Shown: positions 10,481 to 21,520, counted from the stretch's first letter. The stretch is DNA of 64,000 nt from Przewalskia tangutica (GCA_029844215.1 CM056736.1:25233501-25297500); one strand, 5' to 3'. The notes: generated by a model not told the origin, from the letters alone. Translations and numbers: made by a program.

Positions 10481-12500
10481 AACGTTATAAATTACACAGA
10501 CTTTTCTCTCAATATTACTCAGGCTTATTCAGCCAAAACATCTTCTTATCTTCTTAAAATACTTGTTAATCTTATACTAGAGGTGTTCAAGGTTTGGTTA
10601 AAACCGATTCAAACTGTAAACCAATTAAATAAATCGATTGTTGAATCGCAAACCGATTAGATAAACTGATTGTTGTTGGATTTGATTTAGCTTGATTTTA
10701 AATTTTAAAAAATCTATAATATAAATTATTTATTGTGCATGCAATGTGCACGTACACTTAAGACTAGTATATGTAAATAAATTAAAAGCATTGTTATTTT
10801 TCATTTGTTTTAGATTTAATTCGGTTTTATTACTTTGCAATTGCAGTTGAATAAATAAGAAGATAGTTTTGTTGGGATTTATGAAAATCTTGTAATAGAT
10901 TCACATAACATGAATAACATTAAATGAACATGATAATACATGTGACGAATAGACCTGCACGCCATCACAGACTTTCCTCTCAAAATTACTCAATCTTATT
11001 CAACCAAAACATTTTCTTATATTCTTTAATTATTTGCTATCTTATACTAGGGGTGTTCATGATTTGGTTAAAACTGATTCAAACCGCAAACTAATTAAAT
11101 AAATCGATTGTTGAACCGCAAACCGATTAAATAAACCGATTGTTGTTTGAATTTGGTTTGGTTTGATTTTAAATTTTAAAATCGATAATATAAATTATTT
11201 ATTGTTCACACAATGTGCACGTACACTTAAGACTGGTATATGTAAATAAATTAAAAGCATTTTTATTTTTATTTATTTTAGATTCAATTCGATTTTATTA
11301 CTTTGTATTTGCAGTGGAATAAATAAAGAGATAATTTTGTTAGAATTTGTAGAAATCTTATAATAGATTCACATAATATGAAAACATTAGATGAATGTGA
11401 CAATACATGTGACAAATAGACATGCACGCCAGCACAGACTTTCCTCTCAAAATTACTCAGTCTTTTTCAGCCAAAACATCTTCTTATCTTCTTTAATTAT
11501 TTGTTATCTTATACTAGGGGTGTTCACGGTTTGGTTTAAATCAATTCAAACTGCAGACTGATTAAATAAACCGATTGTTAAACCGCAAACCAATTAGATA
11601 AATCGATTGTTGTTTGGATTTGGTTTGGTTTGGTTTGATTTTAAATTTTAAAAAATCTATATATAAATTATTTATTATTCACGCAATGCACACGTGCAAC
11701 GCACCTACGCTTAAAACTAGTATATGTAAATAAATTAAAAGCAGTGTTATTGTTTATTTATTTTAGATTCAATTCGACTTTATTACTTTGCAATTGCAGT
11801 TTAATAAATAAGAAGATGATTTTTTTAGAATTTATGGCAATCTTGTAATAGATTCACATAACATGAAAATGTTAAATGAACGTGACAATACGCGTGATGA
11901 ATAGACCTGCACACCAGTTATAAATAACACAGACTTCCTCTCAAAATTACTTAGGCTTATTCAGCCAGAAAAGCTTCTTATCTTCTTTAATTATTTGATA
12001 TCTTCTACTAGGGGTGTTCACGGTTTGGTTAAAACCGATTCAAATCACAAATCAATTAAATAAACTGATAGTTGAACCGCAAACCGATTAAATAAACCGA
12101 TTGTTGTTTGGATTTAGTTTGGTTTGATTTTAAATATTATAAAATTGATAATATAAATTATTTCTTATTCACACAATGCACACGTACAACGCATGTATAC
12201 TTAAGACTAGTAAATGCAAATAAATTAAAAGCATTATTATTTTTTATTTGTTTTAGATTCAATTCGGCTTTTCTACTTTGCAAATTGCAGTGGAATAAAT
12301 AAGTAGATAATTTTATTGGAATTTGTGGCAATCTTATAATAAATTCGCATAACATTAAAACATTAAATGTACGTAACAATACACGTGACGAATAGATCTG
12401 CATGCCAATTATAAATTACACAATCTTTTCTTTCAAAATTACTCAGGCTTATTCAGCCAAAACATCTTCTTATCTTCTTTAGTTATTTGCTTTTGCAATA
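10481..12500. repeat. Tandem array, four units of about 470-495 bp plus partial fifth
   Basis: The marker 'cagactttcctctcaaaatt' or a close variant starts at 10497, 10968, 11435, 11930 and 12421, giving periods of 471, 467, 495 and 491. Each full unit then has 'cttattcagccaaaacatctt', 'actaggggtgttcacggttt', a run of AACCGATTAAATAAACCGATT-like motifs, 'aatgtgcacgtacacttaag' and 'gatgaatagacctgcac'-like sequence. The 'taggggtgttcacggttt' start resembles a hAT terminal repeat, but a matching opposite end was not found. The fifth copy stops after 'cttctttagttatttgc' and runs directly into the MADS relic, so the unit contains the upstream region of that gene. Confidence 0.9.
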
Positions 12501-12515
12501 GAAAGGAGGAAGAGT

Positions 12516-13040
12516 AGGGGTGGACAAAAAATTGAAATGAAGTTGATTGAATCTAAGGAAGCACGCAGTGTTACTTTCTCGAAAAGGAAAAAGAAGCTTA
12601 TTCAAGAAAGTGGGCGAGCTTTCAAATTTGACCGGAGCAGATGTTGGTGTTCTGCTCCTTTCAACAAGTAGAAAACCATCCTATGGCTTCATGAGTATAG
12701 AAAAAATAACTTGTGAATTTCTTGAATTGAAACTAGACGAATGCCAACGTGATCATGTTGATGTGGGCAAATCAAATGTCTTTGAGGCATTTGAAGATCT
12801 CCGTAAAGAGTTGCAAGAATTGAACGAGAAAAAATAAAAGTGAATACTAAGGTACAAGATCATGCACCCTAGCTCATAAATACAATCAGACTAACACATG
12901 TTACAGCATTTGGTAGCAATCAAGTTGTGGTTGGACAAACTTAAAAAAGAAACGAAAGTGAAGCTCGGGCCAACCTACTCAAGTTTGATTGTGCCCCTAA
13001 GACAAGAGAATTGTTGAACTTATAATTATCATGTCAGTGG
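12516..13040 (+). pseudogene. Type I MADS-box (AGL62-like) pseudogene
   Basis: A MADS domain binds CArG-box DNA in plant transcription factors; M-type members act mostly in gametophyte and endosperm. From 12519 the plus strand reads GGQKIEMKLIESKEARSVTF and then SKRKK, a clear MADS N-terminus. The expected ATG is AGG at 12516-12518 and the conserved arginine at position 3 is glycine. Near 12590 the frame shifts and the domain continues as LFKKVGELSNLTGADVGVLL (frame open 12547-12837), then SIEKITCEFLELKLDE and FEAFEDLRKELQELNEKK, a coiled-coil-like segment. Downstream traces AFGSNQVVV and LKKETKVKLG (to about 12970) are in broken frames. Lack of an intron suits type I genes. The start loss plus frameshift make a functional product very unlikely. 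Confidence 0.85.
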
Positions 13041-13440
13041 TATTCGATCACACGACAGATAATCCTAAAATCATCTTTAGTTCTTTATCACATAAAGCAC
13101 CATCTTCTGTTACTATTGTTGATGGGTCAGACTGTAACATTGACGGATTTAAGGATCTGGGACTATTAAATTGGCTTCATCTGTTACCTTGTCATCTGTG
13201 CTAAGTATACATAATCTTGCATTTGGTCTTATCTCTATGAGTAGATTTACTGAAGGTCTAAATTGTTGGATCTCATTCTTTCCTGATCATTGTTTTTTGA
13301 AATATTTACTTGACATAGCTACCTCTAAGAGGTATTTATTGATAATAACTACTATTAAATTTATTTATTTAGTAGCTACAATGATTTTATAATTTACATA
13401 TTGTAGATATACAAATACATAAAGTTATTCCACTGTATTA
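13041..13440. other. No recognisable feature downstream of MADS relic
   Basis: AT-rich sequence. It may hold the former 3' region of the MADS gene. A 73-codon frame at 13171 has no family resemblance. Confidence 0.45.
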
Positions 13441-13566
13441 AGCTTCTCTCACATATCTATCTCTTCTCTCTCATGTCTCTCTTCGTTCCCTCCCTCTCTT
13501 CTCAGCTTCTAGCCACCACCCCTCTACTACCGATGCCACAGCAACAACCACCGTTCCCGGTGACAA
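13441..13566 (+). repeat. CT-rich repeat unit, copy 1
   Basis: Runs of ctctct are followed by 'cagcttctagccaccacccc', 'ctactaccg' and 'ggtgacaat'. A second copy of the same order is at 16801-16925. The two copies flank the split LTR. Confidence 0.6.
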
Positions 13567-13856
13567 TTGTTGAGTCTATTTTTAGTACTGTTTTAGAGTG
13601 TGTTTTAGGAAGTCTTTTGTTGTCTTTTAATTGTTTTGTACAGTATTATGTGTGTTATGTTGTGTTTTTAGGTTTTAAGTGATTCATATGGTTTGAGGAG
13701 AATTCAAAGAGAATAGGCGTCTATGAAGGCACAAAAATGCATATTGAGTCCCAAGCAAGCGGTCAAAGAAGTCCCAGAAGCATAGAAGCAATCTGGAAAA
13801 ATCCGGACGAAATAGGTTGAAGAGTCGTGGCACTTAGAGGTAAGAGTTGCGGCGCT
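13567..13856 (+). mobile_element. LTR, left part, interrupted
   Basis: It starts with TGTTGAGTCTATTTTTAG after 'gtgacaat'. The part ends at 'gttgcggcgct', where an inverted LTR-like fragment begins. Its GC-rich end resembles the start of the right part at 15764, so the two look like one LTR split by later sequence. Family not determined; the R/U5 end resembles plant gypsy LTRs. Confidence 0.5.
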
Positions 13857-15130
13857 GTTGGTGCGATTTGCAACTGCTTAACACAAGTGTACGTATCGTT
13901 TACAAGTAATATAGTCTGGTAAGACCGAATATCGTCCTCAGAGACTGGTTTCTAATTATCGTTCATCTATTTTATGTTATCTATTTGGCAATCGATAATT
14001 GAGTTGGGTTTTTGTTTAACTACTAGAATAGTTGCAAGAATTAACTAAACTAATGAAGTTGTACTCAGTTATGAAGGAATTAGGGCTTCCAAAATCCTCG
14101 ACTATCCACTCTATTCAATCCTTGTCGACTAGAATAACTTCTTCTTCTACGTTAAGATAACGGTTAACTAGACTGTCTTATATTTCGGTTAGGATATATA
14201 ATCGCTCAACCCCACTGCAGAACCCTTCTATATTTCTATGATAGGATTTACCACATAGGAGGATTAAGAACGGTAACCTATAATGCTACACAAGTATCGG
14301 GGTACTTTCGTCCGCGATTTTAACCTATGTCTATTCAATTACAGCATATCAAAATCTCTCCTCTCGGTTCTTTATTCGAAATCATATAGATTATGATAAT
14401 TAGTGATCAATTAACTATCAAACATTCATACCAATTATTGAATAAATCTTAATCAAGTGAAGAAGAAATCAAACTAATGCATTAAGTCATGAAATAGAGT
14501 TTCAAGTGATTCAAAAGGAAAGCCCTAATAAAGTGTTTATCTCCTAGTCATAGTCACGCTAATAACTAACACAAAATCCATACATAAACTGAATTAAAAA
14601 GAAAGAAAGAAAAATATTGCGAACTAAAGTCTTCAATTGTAGCTTCAAATCTGCCCCGCGTTGTGTTGTGTGATAGAATGACCAACCTTCCTCACTAAAA
14701 TGATCCCTATGGCTTAAGTATGTTACAATTTTCGTGCCCTATGGACCCTTCTGCCCTTGAACAAATTTCCTTGGATTTGGAAAATTCGGCATCGGCCGTG
14801 ATCTTGAGAATAGCACGCGATCTTTGAAAGTCTGCGAGTTCTCTCGATTTTTAACCATGGTCTGCTTTGCCTTCATCCGAATCTCCAGTTTTCAACATTT
14901 TTCTGCCTCGGAACCCTCATTTTATGCCCAATTTTCGCTCCTTTTCGCCATTTTGCCCTTTTGAACCGCTGTGACTCAAAAGAAAGGAAAACGACCCTAA
15001 CACTACACTTATTTACACGGAAATGGGAAAATCTCGACTAAATATGACTCAGCGTATATCAAATACGCCTATGTGCACCGCAAAGACTTGACGGCGATTA
15101 TTAAAGAACTATTAGTAGTCGTTCTTCTTT
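13857..15130 (-). mobile_element. Inverted LTR-like fragment
   Basis: On the minus strand this fragment ends with sequence matching the 3' end of the flanking LTR at 16250-16795: a gcgattt block, acacttgtgt/acttgcg, 'cgtcc.cagagactg', 'agttgattagacatag' and 'cttaatcctcatatgtgg' all recur in inverse order. The upstream part (about 14660-15130 in plus coordinates) has no partner in the window. It is either a second insertion of a related LTR or half of a fold-back rearrangement. Confidence 0.55.
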
Positions 15131-15194
15131 CAAGTTCTTCTATATAGTTCTAAGGAGAGTTGTTACGCAATTCTTCTATATAGTACGTAGATTC

Positions 15195-15446
15195 TTAATA
15201 TTTCCCTGCAGGCTTTGACTTTCTCGTGCAATCCAAAATTCGACGTACTAACGAATTGCTAAACTCCTCAAATTTTGGATCACTCATTCGAAAAAGGTCA
15301 TTTCGAAGACCTGCTTGGAAACGCGATGGCCCAAAAGCATAGAGATGGGACTCTAAGTCTTTTTTATGCTGGTTCGTTGCGTCTGGTGTCATGGACATAA
15401 CATATGTCGTTTCTAGTCTATCTCTTCGGATAGCTTTATTTGACAA
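15195..15446 (-). pseudogene. Coding-like fragment of unknown origin
   Basis: An open frame of 83 codons reads LYAFGPSRFQAGLRNDLF and MSDPKFEEFSNSLVRRILD. The composition looks protein-like rather than random, but I recognise no family. It sits beside the nad7-like piece inside the split LTR, so it could be retroelement gag, organellar or host-derived. No start context or neighbouring exon supports a live gene. Confidence 0.25.
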
Positions 15447-15559
15447 TTAGCTGGAAATCGGGTATGCCTATTCAACATAAACTAAGGTGTTGGGTAGATT
15501 ACCATTCCATTTCTTATTGTTGCTTTTAGTGCTTAGATAAGTTTGTTTGTTTTGTAGCA

Positions 15560-15748
15560 CGAGGGGATAGAAAGTGTTTTTTCCCGCAGTAGATAGATCT
15601 GATCGGATCCCGGACACGCGAGAGCCCAGCCCGGAAGGAAATAAGAGTAGTAGATCATATTCGATGAAAGAAAAAAGCAAAAAAAGAATAATTGGAATCG
15701 GAACTTCTACCTATACCGCAGTTGAAGCACCTAAAGGAGAACTGGAAG
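15560..15748 (+). pseudogene. nad7: Probable mitochondrial nad7 fragment (NUMT)
   Basis: nad7 encodes a subunit of mitochondrial complex I. The plus strand at about 15700-15743 reads STYTAVEAPKGE, which I recognise as the conserved nad7 segment at the beginning of its last exon. The preceding 140 bases (gatccc, gagagcccagcccgg, gaaggaaataag) look like plant mitochondrial intron sequence rather than nuclear transposon. After KGE the match breaks off and LTR sequence resumes. The left border near 15560 is approximate. The identification rests on one short peptide and base style, not on a search. Confidence 0.55.
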
Positions 15749-15756
15749 AAAATTAG

Positions 15757-16795
15757 ATCGACGAAGTGTCGCAGCGCTTGGCAGAGGTGCCGCAGCGCCT
15801 GAAAGGTAGTGACTCCCGAACGAATTAGAGTTGCGGCGCCTGGCTAAAGCGTCGCGGCGCCGACGGTGAAAATAAGCGAGAATCTCCGATTTTTAACAAG
15901 GGTAAAAAGGTCCAAAACGAGTTTTTGTAGGTATATAAGTTGTGGGAGACAAATTTTAGGGATTATCATACTTTGAAGCAAAAGGATAGGAGGCTAGTAA
16001 GCAATTGGAGATCATCTTTGTTCAAGTTCTTTTCCTTTTGTTTTCTTTAATTCAGTTCATATTGGATATTGAGTTAATTAGCGTTTTTAGCATGTTTATG
16101 AGCTAATTACTTTATTAGGATTTTCTGTCGATTCGCTTGAACCTCTATTATGAATTAATGTATTTTTAGTATTTCTTCTTCATCTATCATTATCTAATCA
16201 ACTTGCGTTTATTGAATGAGAATTGATTGGCCATTAGTTTTCATTATTCATATGATTTCAAATCAAGATCTGAAAAAGGAGATTTGAATATGCTATAGTT
16301 GATTAGACATAGATTTAATCTTGAACGAAAGTATCACGATTGCTTGTGTAGCATCTTACGTTATTGATCTTAATCCTCATATGTGGTTGAATTTATCATA
16401 GAAATATAGAAAATTCTCACTTAGGTTGAGTTTTTATATGTCCTAACCTGAATATAGAACACATGAGTTAACAAGTTATCTTGATAAGAAGAAGAATTAT
16501 TAGTCTTGCATTAAAGAATAATAGAGGGGATAGTTGATGAGATTGAAAATCCTAATTCCCTTCATTACTGAATTAAACCCAAAGTATTTTCATTCTTAGT
16601 TTGTTCTTCCTTATTATTTTAGTTATTAAATTCTTTGTTTAGAAATCAAAACTCATAAACGTTTACCAAATAGAAACGAAAGGTTAGTCAATTGGTACTT
16701 GATAATTCAGTCTCTGTGGACGATATTACGTCTTCTGAGATTATTACTAATTGCGATCACGTGCAACTTGCGTAGCATATAGAAAATCGCAACAA
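15757..16795 (+). mobile_element. LTR, right part
   Basis: The right part starts with a GC-rich block (15766-15865: gtcgcagcgctt, gccgcagcgcct, gcgtcgcggcgccg), followed by a TATA box at 15931 and a long AT-rich R/U5. The end is near 'atcgcaacaaca' (16784-16795). The last 550 bases are also found at 55165-55727 in the same orientation. No internal element region or second direct LTR is seen, so this looks like a solo LTR. Confidence 0.55.
15931..15939 (+). promoter_or_regulatory. TATA box of split LTR
   Basis: GTATATAAG lies 66 bases after the GC-rich block and is followed by a purine-rich leader, the usual LTR promoter arrangement. Confidence 0.45.
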
Positions 16796-16800
16796 CAATC

Positions 16801-16925
16801 TCCAGATCTGCTTCTCTCTCACCTATCTATGTCTTCTCCTTCACTTCTCTCTCTATTTTCTCTCTCTTCTCATATCTGCTTCTAACCACCACTCCTCCAC
16901 TACCGGCGGCACCGTGACAATCTAT
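16801..16925 (+). repeat. CT-rich repeat unit, copy 2
   Basis: Matches the copy at 13441-13566: ctctct runs, 'ctgcttctaaccaccactcc', 'ccactaccgg', 'gtgacaat'. After gtgacaat this copy continues with 'ctatgctcc', whereas copy 1 runs into the LTR. Confidence 0.6.
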
Positions 16926-17011
16926 GCTCCCTCTCTCTTCTCAATTTTGTGTTCTTCAGTCCAATAACCCATAGAAAAAAATGAGTAACTTAGAGAAAGA
17001 GGAAACTAAAA

Positions 17012-17739
17012 GAAGCGTCGGAGAGAAAGCTTCTTAAATCTGGATGGATACCAAAATTCATGACTTCTTCTCCTTGTTATATCTTAGATTTGAGTGTATT
17101 TGATGTATTCGTTATTTTTTCTCTATATACATATGTTGTATATTAGATCTGAGTGTATTCGTTATTTTTTCTCTATATTTATAGTTTTTCTCAGATCAAA
17201 ACTAGATGTATGTGTTGTTTGAATGATCTATATACATATGTTTGTATACAATTTTTTCGAGTAAATATAATGCATCTGAAATTTTGTTGAAATACATTCA
17301 AATATAGTCAAATACATTCAACTTTGCGACGCCGGTGGCGACCTTACTGACCAGAGCTCGAACACATTCAAAAAAGAAGCGTCAGAGAGAAAGCTTCTTA
17401 AATCTGGATGGATACCAAAATTCATGACTTCTTCTCCTTGTTATATCTTAGATTTGAGTGTATTTGATGTATTCGTTATTTTTTCTCTATATACATATGT
17501 TGTATATTAGATCTGAGTGTATTCGTTATTTTTTCTCTATATTTATAGTTTTTCTCAGATCAAAACTAGATGTATGTGTTGTTTGAATGATCTATATACA
17601 TATGTTTGTATACAATTTTTTCGAGTAAATATAATGCATCTGAAATTTTGTTGAAATACATTCAAATATAGTCAAATACATTCAACTTTGCGACGCCGGT
17701 GGCGACCTTACTGACCAGAGCTCGAACACATTCAAATAC
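17012..17739 (+). repeat. Near-perfect tandem duplication, two 364-bp units
   Basis: Unit 1 (17012-17375) and unit 2 (17376-17739) begin with gaagcgtc and end with gagctcgaacacattcaaa. I could find only one difference between them (gtcggag versus gtcagag). Both contain 'gcgacgccggtggcgacc'. Such high identity indicates a recent duplication compared with everything around it, or an assembly artefact. Confidence 0.92.
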
Positions 17740-18020
17740 ATCCAAAACAAAAGCATATATCAATATATAAATACACTAATGTACACAACTCCGTCGTGTA
17801 TTTAAATGCACTAGAATACAATCATTTTGAATACACGTGTATTCAAAGAAATTAAGGTTGCATGTATTCAAATACAGTCAAATACACGTGACATCAGATA
17901 AGATTGGATATGACTGAACCGTGTATTCAAATACACTCAAATACACATGAATTGCCTAAATGTACTACAACCCGTAAATAAGTAAGAGGTAGCTTAAGAG
18001 CTCCTAAAATGTAGTTATTT
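17740..18020. repeat. Degenerate AAATACATTCAA-type repeat
   Basis: The motif aaatacattcaa / gtgtattcaaatac recurs about ten times between 17280 and 17960, partly inside the tandem duplication. No gene. Confidence 0.6.
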
Positions 18021-18039
18021 GTATAAGTTGCCCTTGTTT

Positions 18040-18782
18040 TTTTAGGATCTTATGATGAAGCAGATTATTGGTAAGGATATGTATCTAATGGTCTTTACAT
18101 TCTTCATGCATTGGTGCCTCGATCAGTTATTGAGCTAGAGTCATTTCACCATTTGAAGCATGTTGTCGGTTGGCACATCCTTGTACCTGTGTTGAAGGAG
18201 TTATGCCCCAGTTTCATGATGTACTTTCAATAGAATATGACTTGTCATTTTACAAAACATCATTGAAGCTCATTGAGTCCTAGAATTAATGAAAGGAGTT
18301 GATTTTTCTTTTGAATTAGTTCTCTCAGATTTTTGCAGATGATTTTCCCTGAAGGACGTGAAATTATTTTATGAAGAACTTTTCAAATATATGTGTTTTC
18401 CCATTTTTCTACTTTTTGTGTTGAGATTAGGACAGGGTTCAATATTACATTCATGCAATATTGGTGTTCCAAATGGAAGTCCCTAAGCAATTATGGACTA
18501 ATGCAATTTCCATATTTAACTTTCTGATTAATCGCATGCCATTTGCATTGCTTAATGATACATTGGTGTAGGATATTTTGTTATTTCGTGATATACTATA
18601 TTTGAGGCGATATGAAGAGCAACTTTTGATTATCACACCAAAGTTTTGTTAGTGTAGGATGTTTCAACCTAACAAAACTTTGATGTGATAGCCAAGTTGT
18701 TCTTCTATGGAACTCGATCGAGTTGATTATATTTGTGATAAGCTAGAAACGATCAACATCTATGCTCCACCTTGAGGGCGAG
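18040..18782 (+). pseudogene. Copia remnant: integrase pieces and polypurine tract
   Basis: The first block (about 18085-18300) shows LYILHALVPRSVIE and SPRINERS, like a copia pre-integrase region, with stops. The second (18470-18570) reads VPKQLWTNAISIFNFLINRMP, the familiar copia integrase C-terminal segment. RT and RNase H are not recognisable between 18660 and 18770. The block ends in 'ccttgagggcgag' (18770-18782), a copia-type polypurine tract directly before an LTR start. Confidence 0.7.
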
Positions 18783-18960
18783 TGTTACAATAAGTTGTGA
18801 ATGTTGTCTTTTTGCTATAGTAAGCAGAATCACAGGAGCAAATATGTAGGATATTATTTTGATTCCTTTGTTACTATCTTTTGTAAGTGTATAAATATCT
18901 TTGTACTTTGTATATGATATAAGAAAGAGAAAGTTCCTCTTTGTTTCTATAAGTAATTTT
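18783..18960 (+). mobile_element. Copia 3' LTR (short, end approximate)
   Basis: Starts TGTTACAATAAG directly after the polypurine tract and includes 'aagtgtataaatat', a TATA-like site. The length is typical of short copia LTRs. The right end was not defined by a partner LTR. Confidence 0.55.
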
Positions 18961-19029
18961 AAAATGCAAAAGCAGTTTGCATTTATAATCAAAAGGTTGC
19001 AAATGCAAATTTTGTTCAGTTATTGCTTA

Positions 19030-20402
19030 ACCCATTAATACATAGCAAAAAGAACCAAGAAGAACTGAAATCATGAGAAATGACAATGGAAAGGACTGAG
19101 CTTCAGCTCATTAAGGAATTCAAATATTTCAGGTCCATTAAGAACTGCAGTTGCTACAAACTCAAGTACACCTATATAGAAACAGTCTCTGGTTCAAGAC
19201 TGGCAAAGCTAAGCAACCTCGAGCTTTGCAATTAATTGCTGTAGTGCGATGCGGATAGTCTTAGTGTAATATTGTACGTCTGGAGTTGGACTGGCGATTT
19301 GTGCAAGAACACACACCCAGGGAGTTCATCCCAGTACCTACATGTTCAAACAAGGCCTCAAAGTCTCTTATAAATGTAACAGCATTTAACGAAGGACAAG
19401 CACCTACAAGGTTATAATCCAAGAAACTAAATTTGAGTAACAGACCAAAATAATCTTTGAACTTTTTCATCAAACTTTTTCTCCTACTCTGACCAGAGCA
19501 TAGCGGCATGATGCATCAAATTTGAGTAACGGACCAAAATATTCTTTTGGCTTCATTTGCAGCTACAATGTTCATTGCACAACAGGAGACTCTAGACTTG
19601 CTATTTATCCACGGCTTCAATGCTTCGATTCTTTCATTTATCCAAAGAGTATTCTTGATTTCCAACATGTTAAAGCACTACCTTAACTACTTATGAAACC
19701 TAAAGGGAGCATTCTGTTGATGTGGTTGGAATTTAATATCTTGCCATTTCCGGTCATTCTTTGTAACAAAACTGAAGCCAAAATTCTATACCTGTGCAAC
19801 ATAAAAGGTTTAAACTGTCAAAGACTCAGTTATTAGACAGTTGAGTCATCCAACTTATCATACGTATAATAGTCTAATTACAGCAAAGTTACAATTTAAA
19901 ATGTCCAAAGACTGTGCCCTATCAGACTGTAGAACCCAGTGCTTAAAATCACCTCTTCTCTGTCTTAACCATTATATAAAGAATCTTGCTTTTGACGTAA
20001 ATCATACTACAAGGTTAGGTGCTTCCTTATAACCAAATCATTGGGAAGGGAAACAAAATTGGTCTATCAATGGGATGTTGGTAAATAGTCACCGAAAAAC
20101 ACTGATGCCCCTAGGATCATATATAAAAAAGTAACTAACAACAGAGTACAGATCATATGCATATATGCAAATAATTTAAATGAAAATTCTATCTCGCTAC
20201 AGAAGCATTTCAATCCAAATTTATACAAACTTTGACATAAATTCAACAAATTCAGAAAAATCAATGTTTTGGTATTACCTTCAAAGTTTTTCTCAGCAGT
20301 TGACTGCTCTAAATTGTATTTTTTATGTCCTTTAGTAGGGTGTAATCCATAATGTATTTTCAAAAAAAGAACTGGCAATGTTGGGTGTAATTCATACTCC
20401 AT
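19030..20402 (-). pseudogene. Diverged multi-block coding remnant, unidentified
   Basis: Several minus-strand blocks look protein-like but lie in different frames: KKYNLEQSTAEKNFEG ending at a possible splice donor (near 20282), FGFSFVTKNDRKWQDIKFQP (near 19770), NTLWINERIEALKPWINSKS (near 19640), YFGLLLKFSFLDYNLVGACP and IRDFEALFEHVGTGMNSLGV (19261-19509), and VLEFVATAVLNGPEIFEFLN (near 19140). The order could be exons of a decayed host gene. I do not recognise the family. Stops and frame changes between the blocks argue for a pseudogene. Confidence 0.35.
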
Positions 20403-20473
20403 TCTTTTACAAGTATATTTAACTCAACTCCATAGTAAAATTTTGCTACTTACAAAAAGTTACTAAAAACACT

Positions 20474-20640
20474 ATCATATCCCTCTTTTCCCATCTACTA
20501 CTACTACTACAACAACAAATACTCGGTGAAATCCTATAACATGGGTCTGGTTAGAGTGTACACAGACTTTAACTCTACCTTGATAGGTAGAACAACGGTT
20601 TCCGGAAGACCATCGACTCAAGGCAAAGCATAATCATAGG
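20474..20640 (-). mobile_element. SINE of the Au/SolS type
   Basis: Read on the minus strand, the element has the SINE body: ggtagagttaaagtctgtgt, acactctaaccagacccatg, ggatttcaccgag, then a TTG-rich tail giving (TTG)n and (TAG)n repeats at 20480-20518. This order is that of plant Au-type SINEs, transcribed by RNA polymerase III and mobilised by LINE enzymes. The head region toward 20640 is diverged. Which named family it belongs to needs a database search. Confidence 0.7.
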
Positions 20641-20812
20641 CAAAGCAAAGCAAAATAAACAGTCACAAACGAGAAATTAAAGCATTATAAACATACAGAT
20701 AATACTACTACTACAACCTAAATGACAACCTGAACAATAACCAAACGAAAAGAAAAGAATAATAATTCTTGATGGTAAATACTTTCCATCACGTTTTATG
20801 GGAAAATCCATA

Positions 20813-20836
20813 AAATAGATAGATAGATAGATAGAC
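20813..20836. repeat. GATA microsatellite
   Basis: Five to six tandem copies of gata/atag followed by gacatcc. A simple repeat with no gene. Confidence 0.85.
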
Positions 20837-20974
20837 ATCCATGAGAAATTAGTCATATTGATACCAGCACGTCAAAAAACAAAATAGCAAAGGGTACAAG
20901 ATCCATTATAGAAGCCAAAATTAATCACAGAATTAACATAATAATTGGAAAAGTATTGACCCAAAAACATTTGG

Positions 20975-21038
20975 TTATACAGAGAAACGCTGTGGAGATG
21001 AATTTCTCAATTGACTCAACAGCGGTTTCTCTGTATAA
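20975..21038. other. Inverted repeat able to form a hairpin
   Basis: Left arm 20975-20993 (ttatacagagaaacgctgt) and right arm 21019-21038 pair along about 19 bases with one extra G in the right arm; the loop is 25 bases. Size is compatible with a small-RNA precursor, but there is no evidence of transcription. Confidence 0.6.
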
Positions 21039-21139
21039 CAGAATGGTATGGGCCATTATGAAGCAGCAGAGGCTATACATACAGCAATAGGGTTTGGTTT
21101 TGTGTGTGTATTCCTCTAATATGTGCAGAACTGACAAGT

Positions 21140-21520
21140 GTTTTATAGGTAGAGGAAGCTATAAAGAGTTTGGGCCTCCAGGCGGCTCAAGTACACAAAT
21201 AGCCAATTTTAGGGTTACCATTCTTTTCAAGTTTTAAATATTAAATTATTGTTTAATAAGAAAAAAGGTATAAAATACACCCTAACTATATTTGTTAATT
21301 ACATCTTTCATTTGCAAGACCCTATGACTTTCCTGAACTAATTTTACAACAACAACATAACTAATATAATAAACATACGTAATTACTAAATATTCTACTA
21401 ATAAGGAGGAAAGGAAAGGAGACATTTTAAAGGGAGAACTACCACCATAAAATTGGACAGTAAAATATCTGGCATATTATCAGGCTCCAAACTTGGGAGG
21501 TGAGACTGACATCTGATGTC
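21140..21520. other. No recognisable feature
   Basis: AT-rich sequence without gene or repeat recognised. Confidence 0.45.

Noticed and set aside
12108..12403. Short frames on both strands in the tandem array
   Set aside because: They lie in AT-rich repeat units and are not kept in the other units.
13857..16795. Pack-MULE with long terminal inverted repeats carrying nad7
   Set aside because: The inverted arms do not lie at the outer ends of the block and no 9-bp target duplication flanks them; a split LTR explains the ends better.
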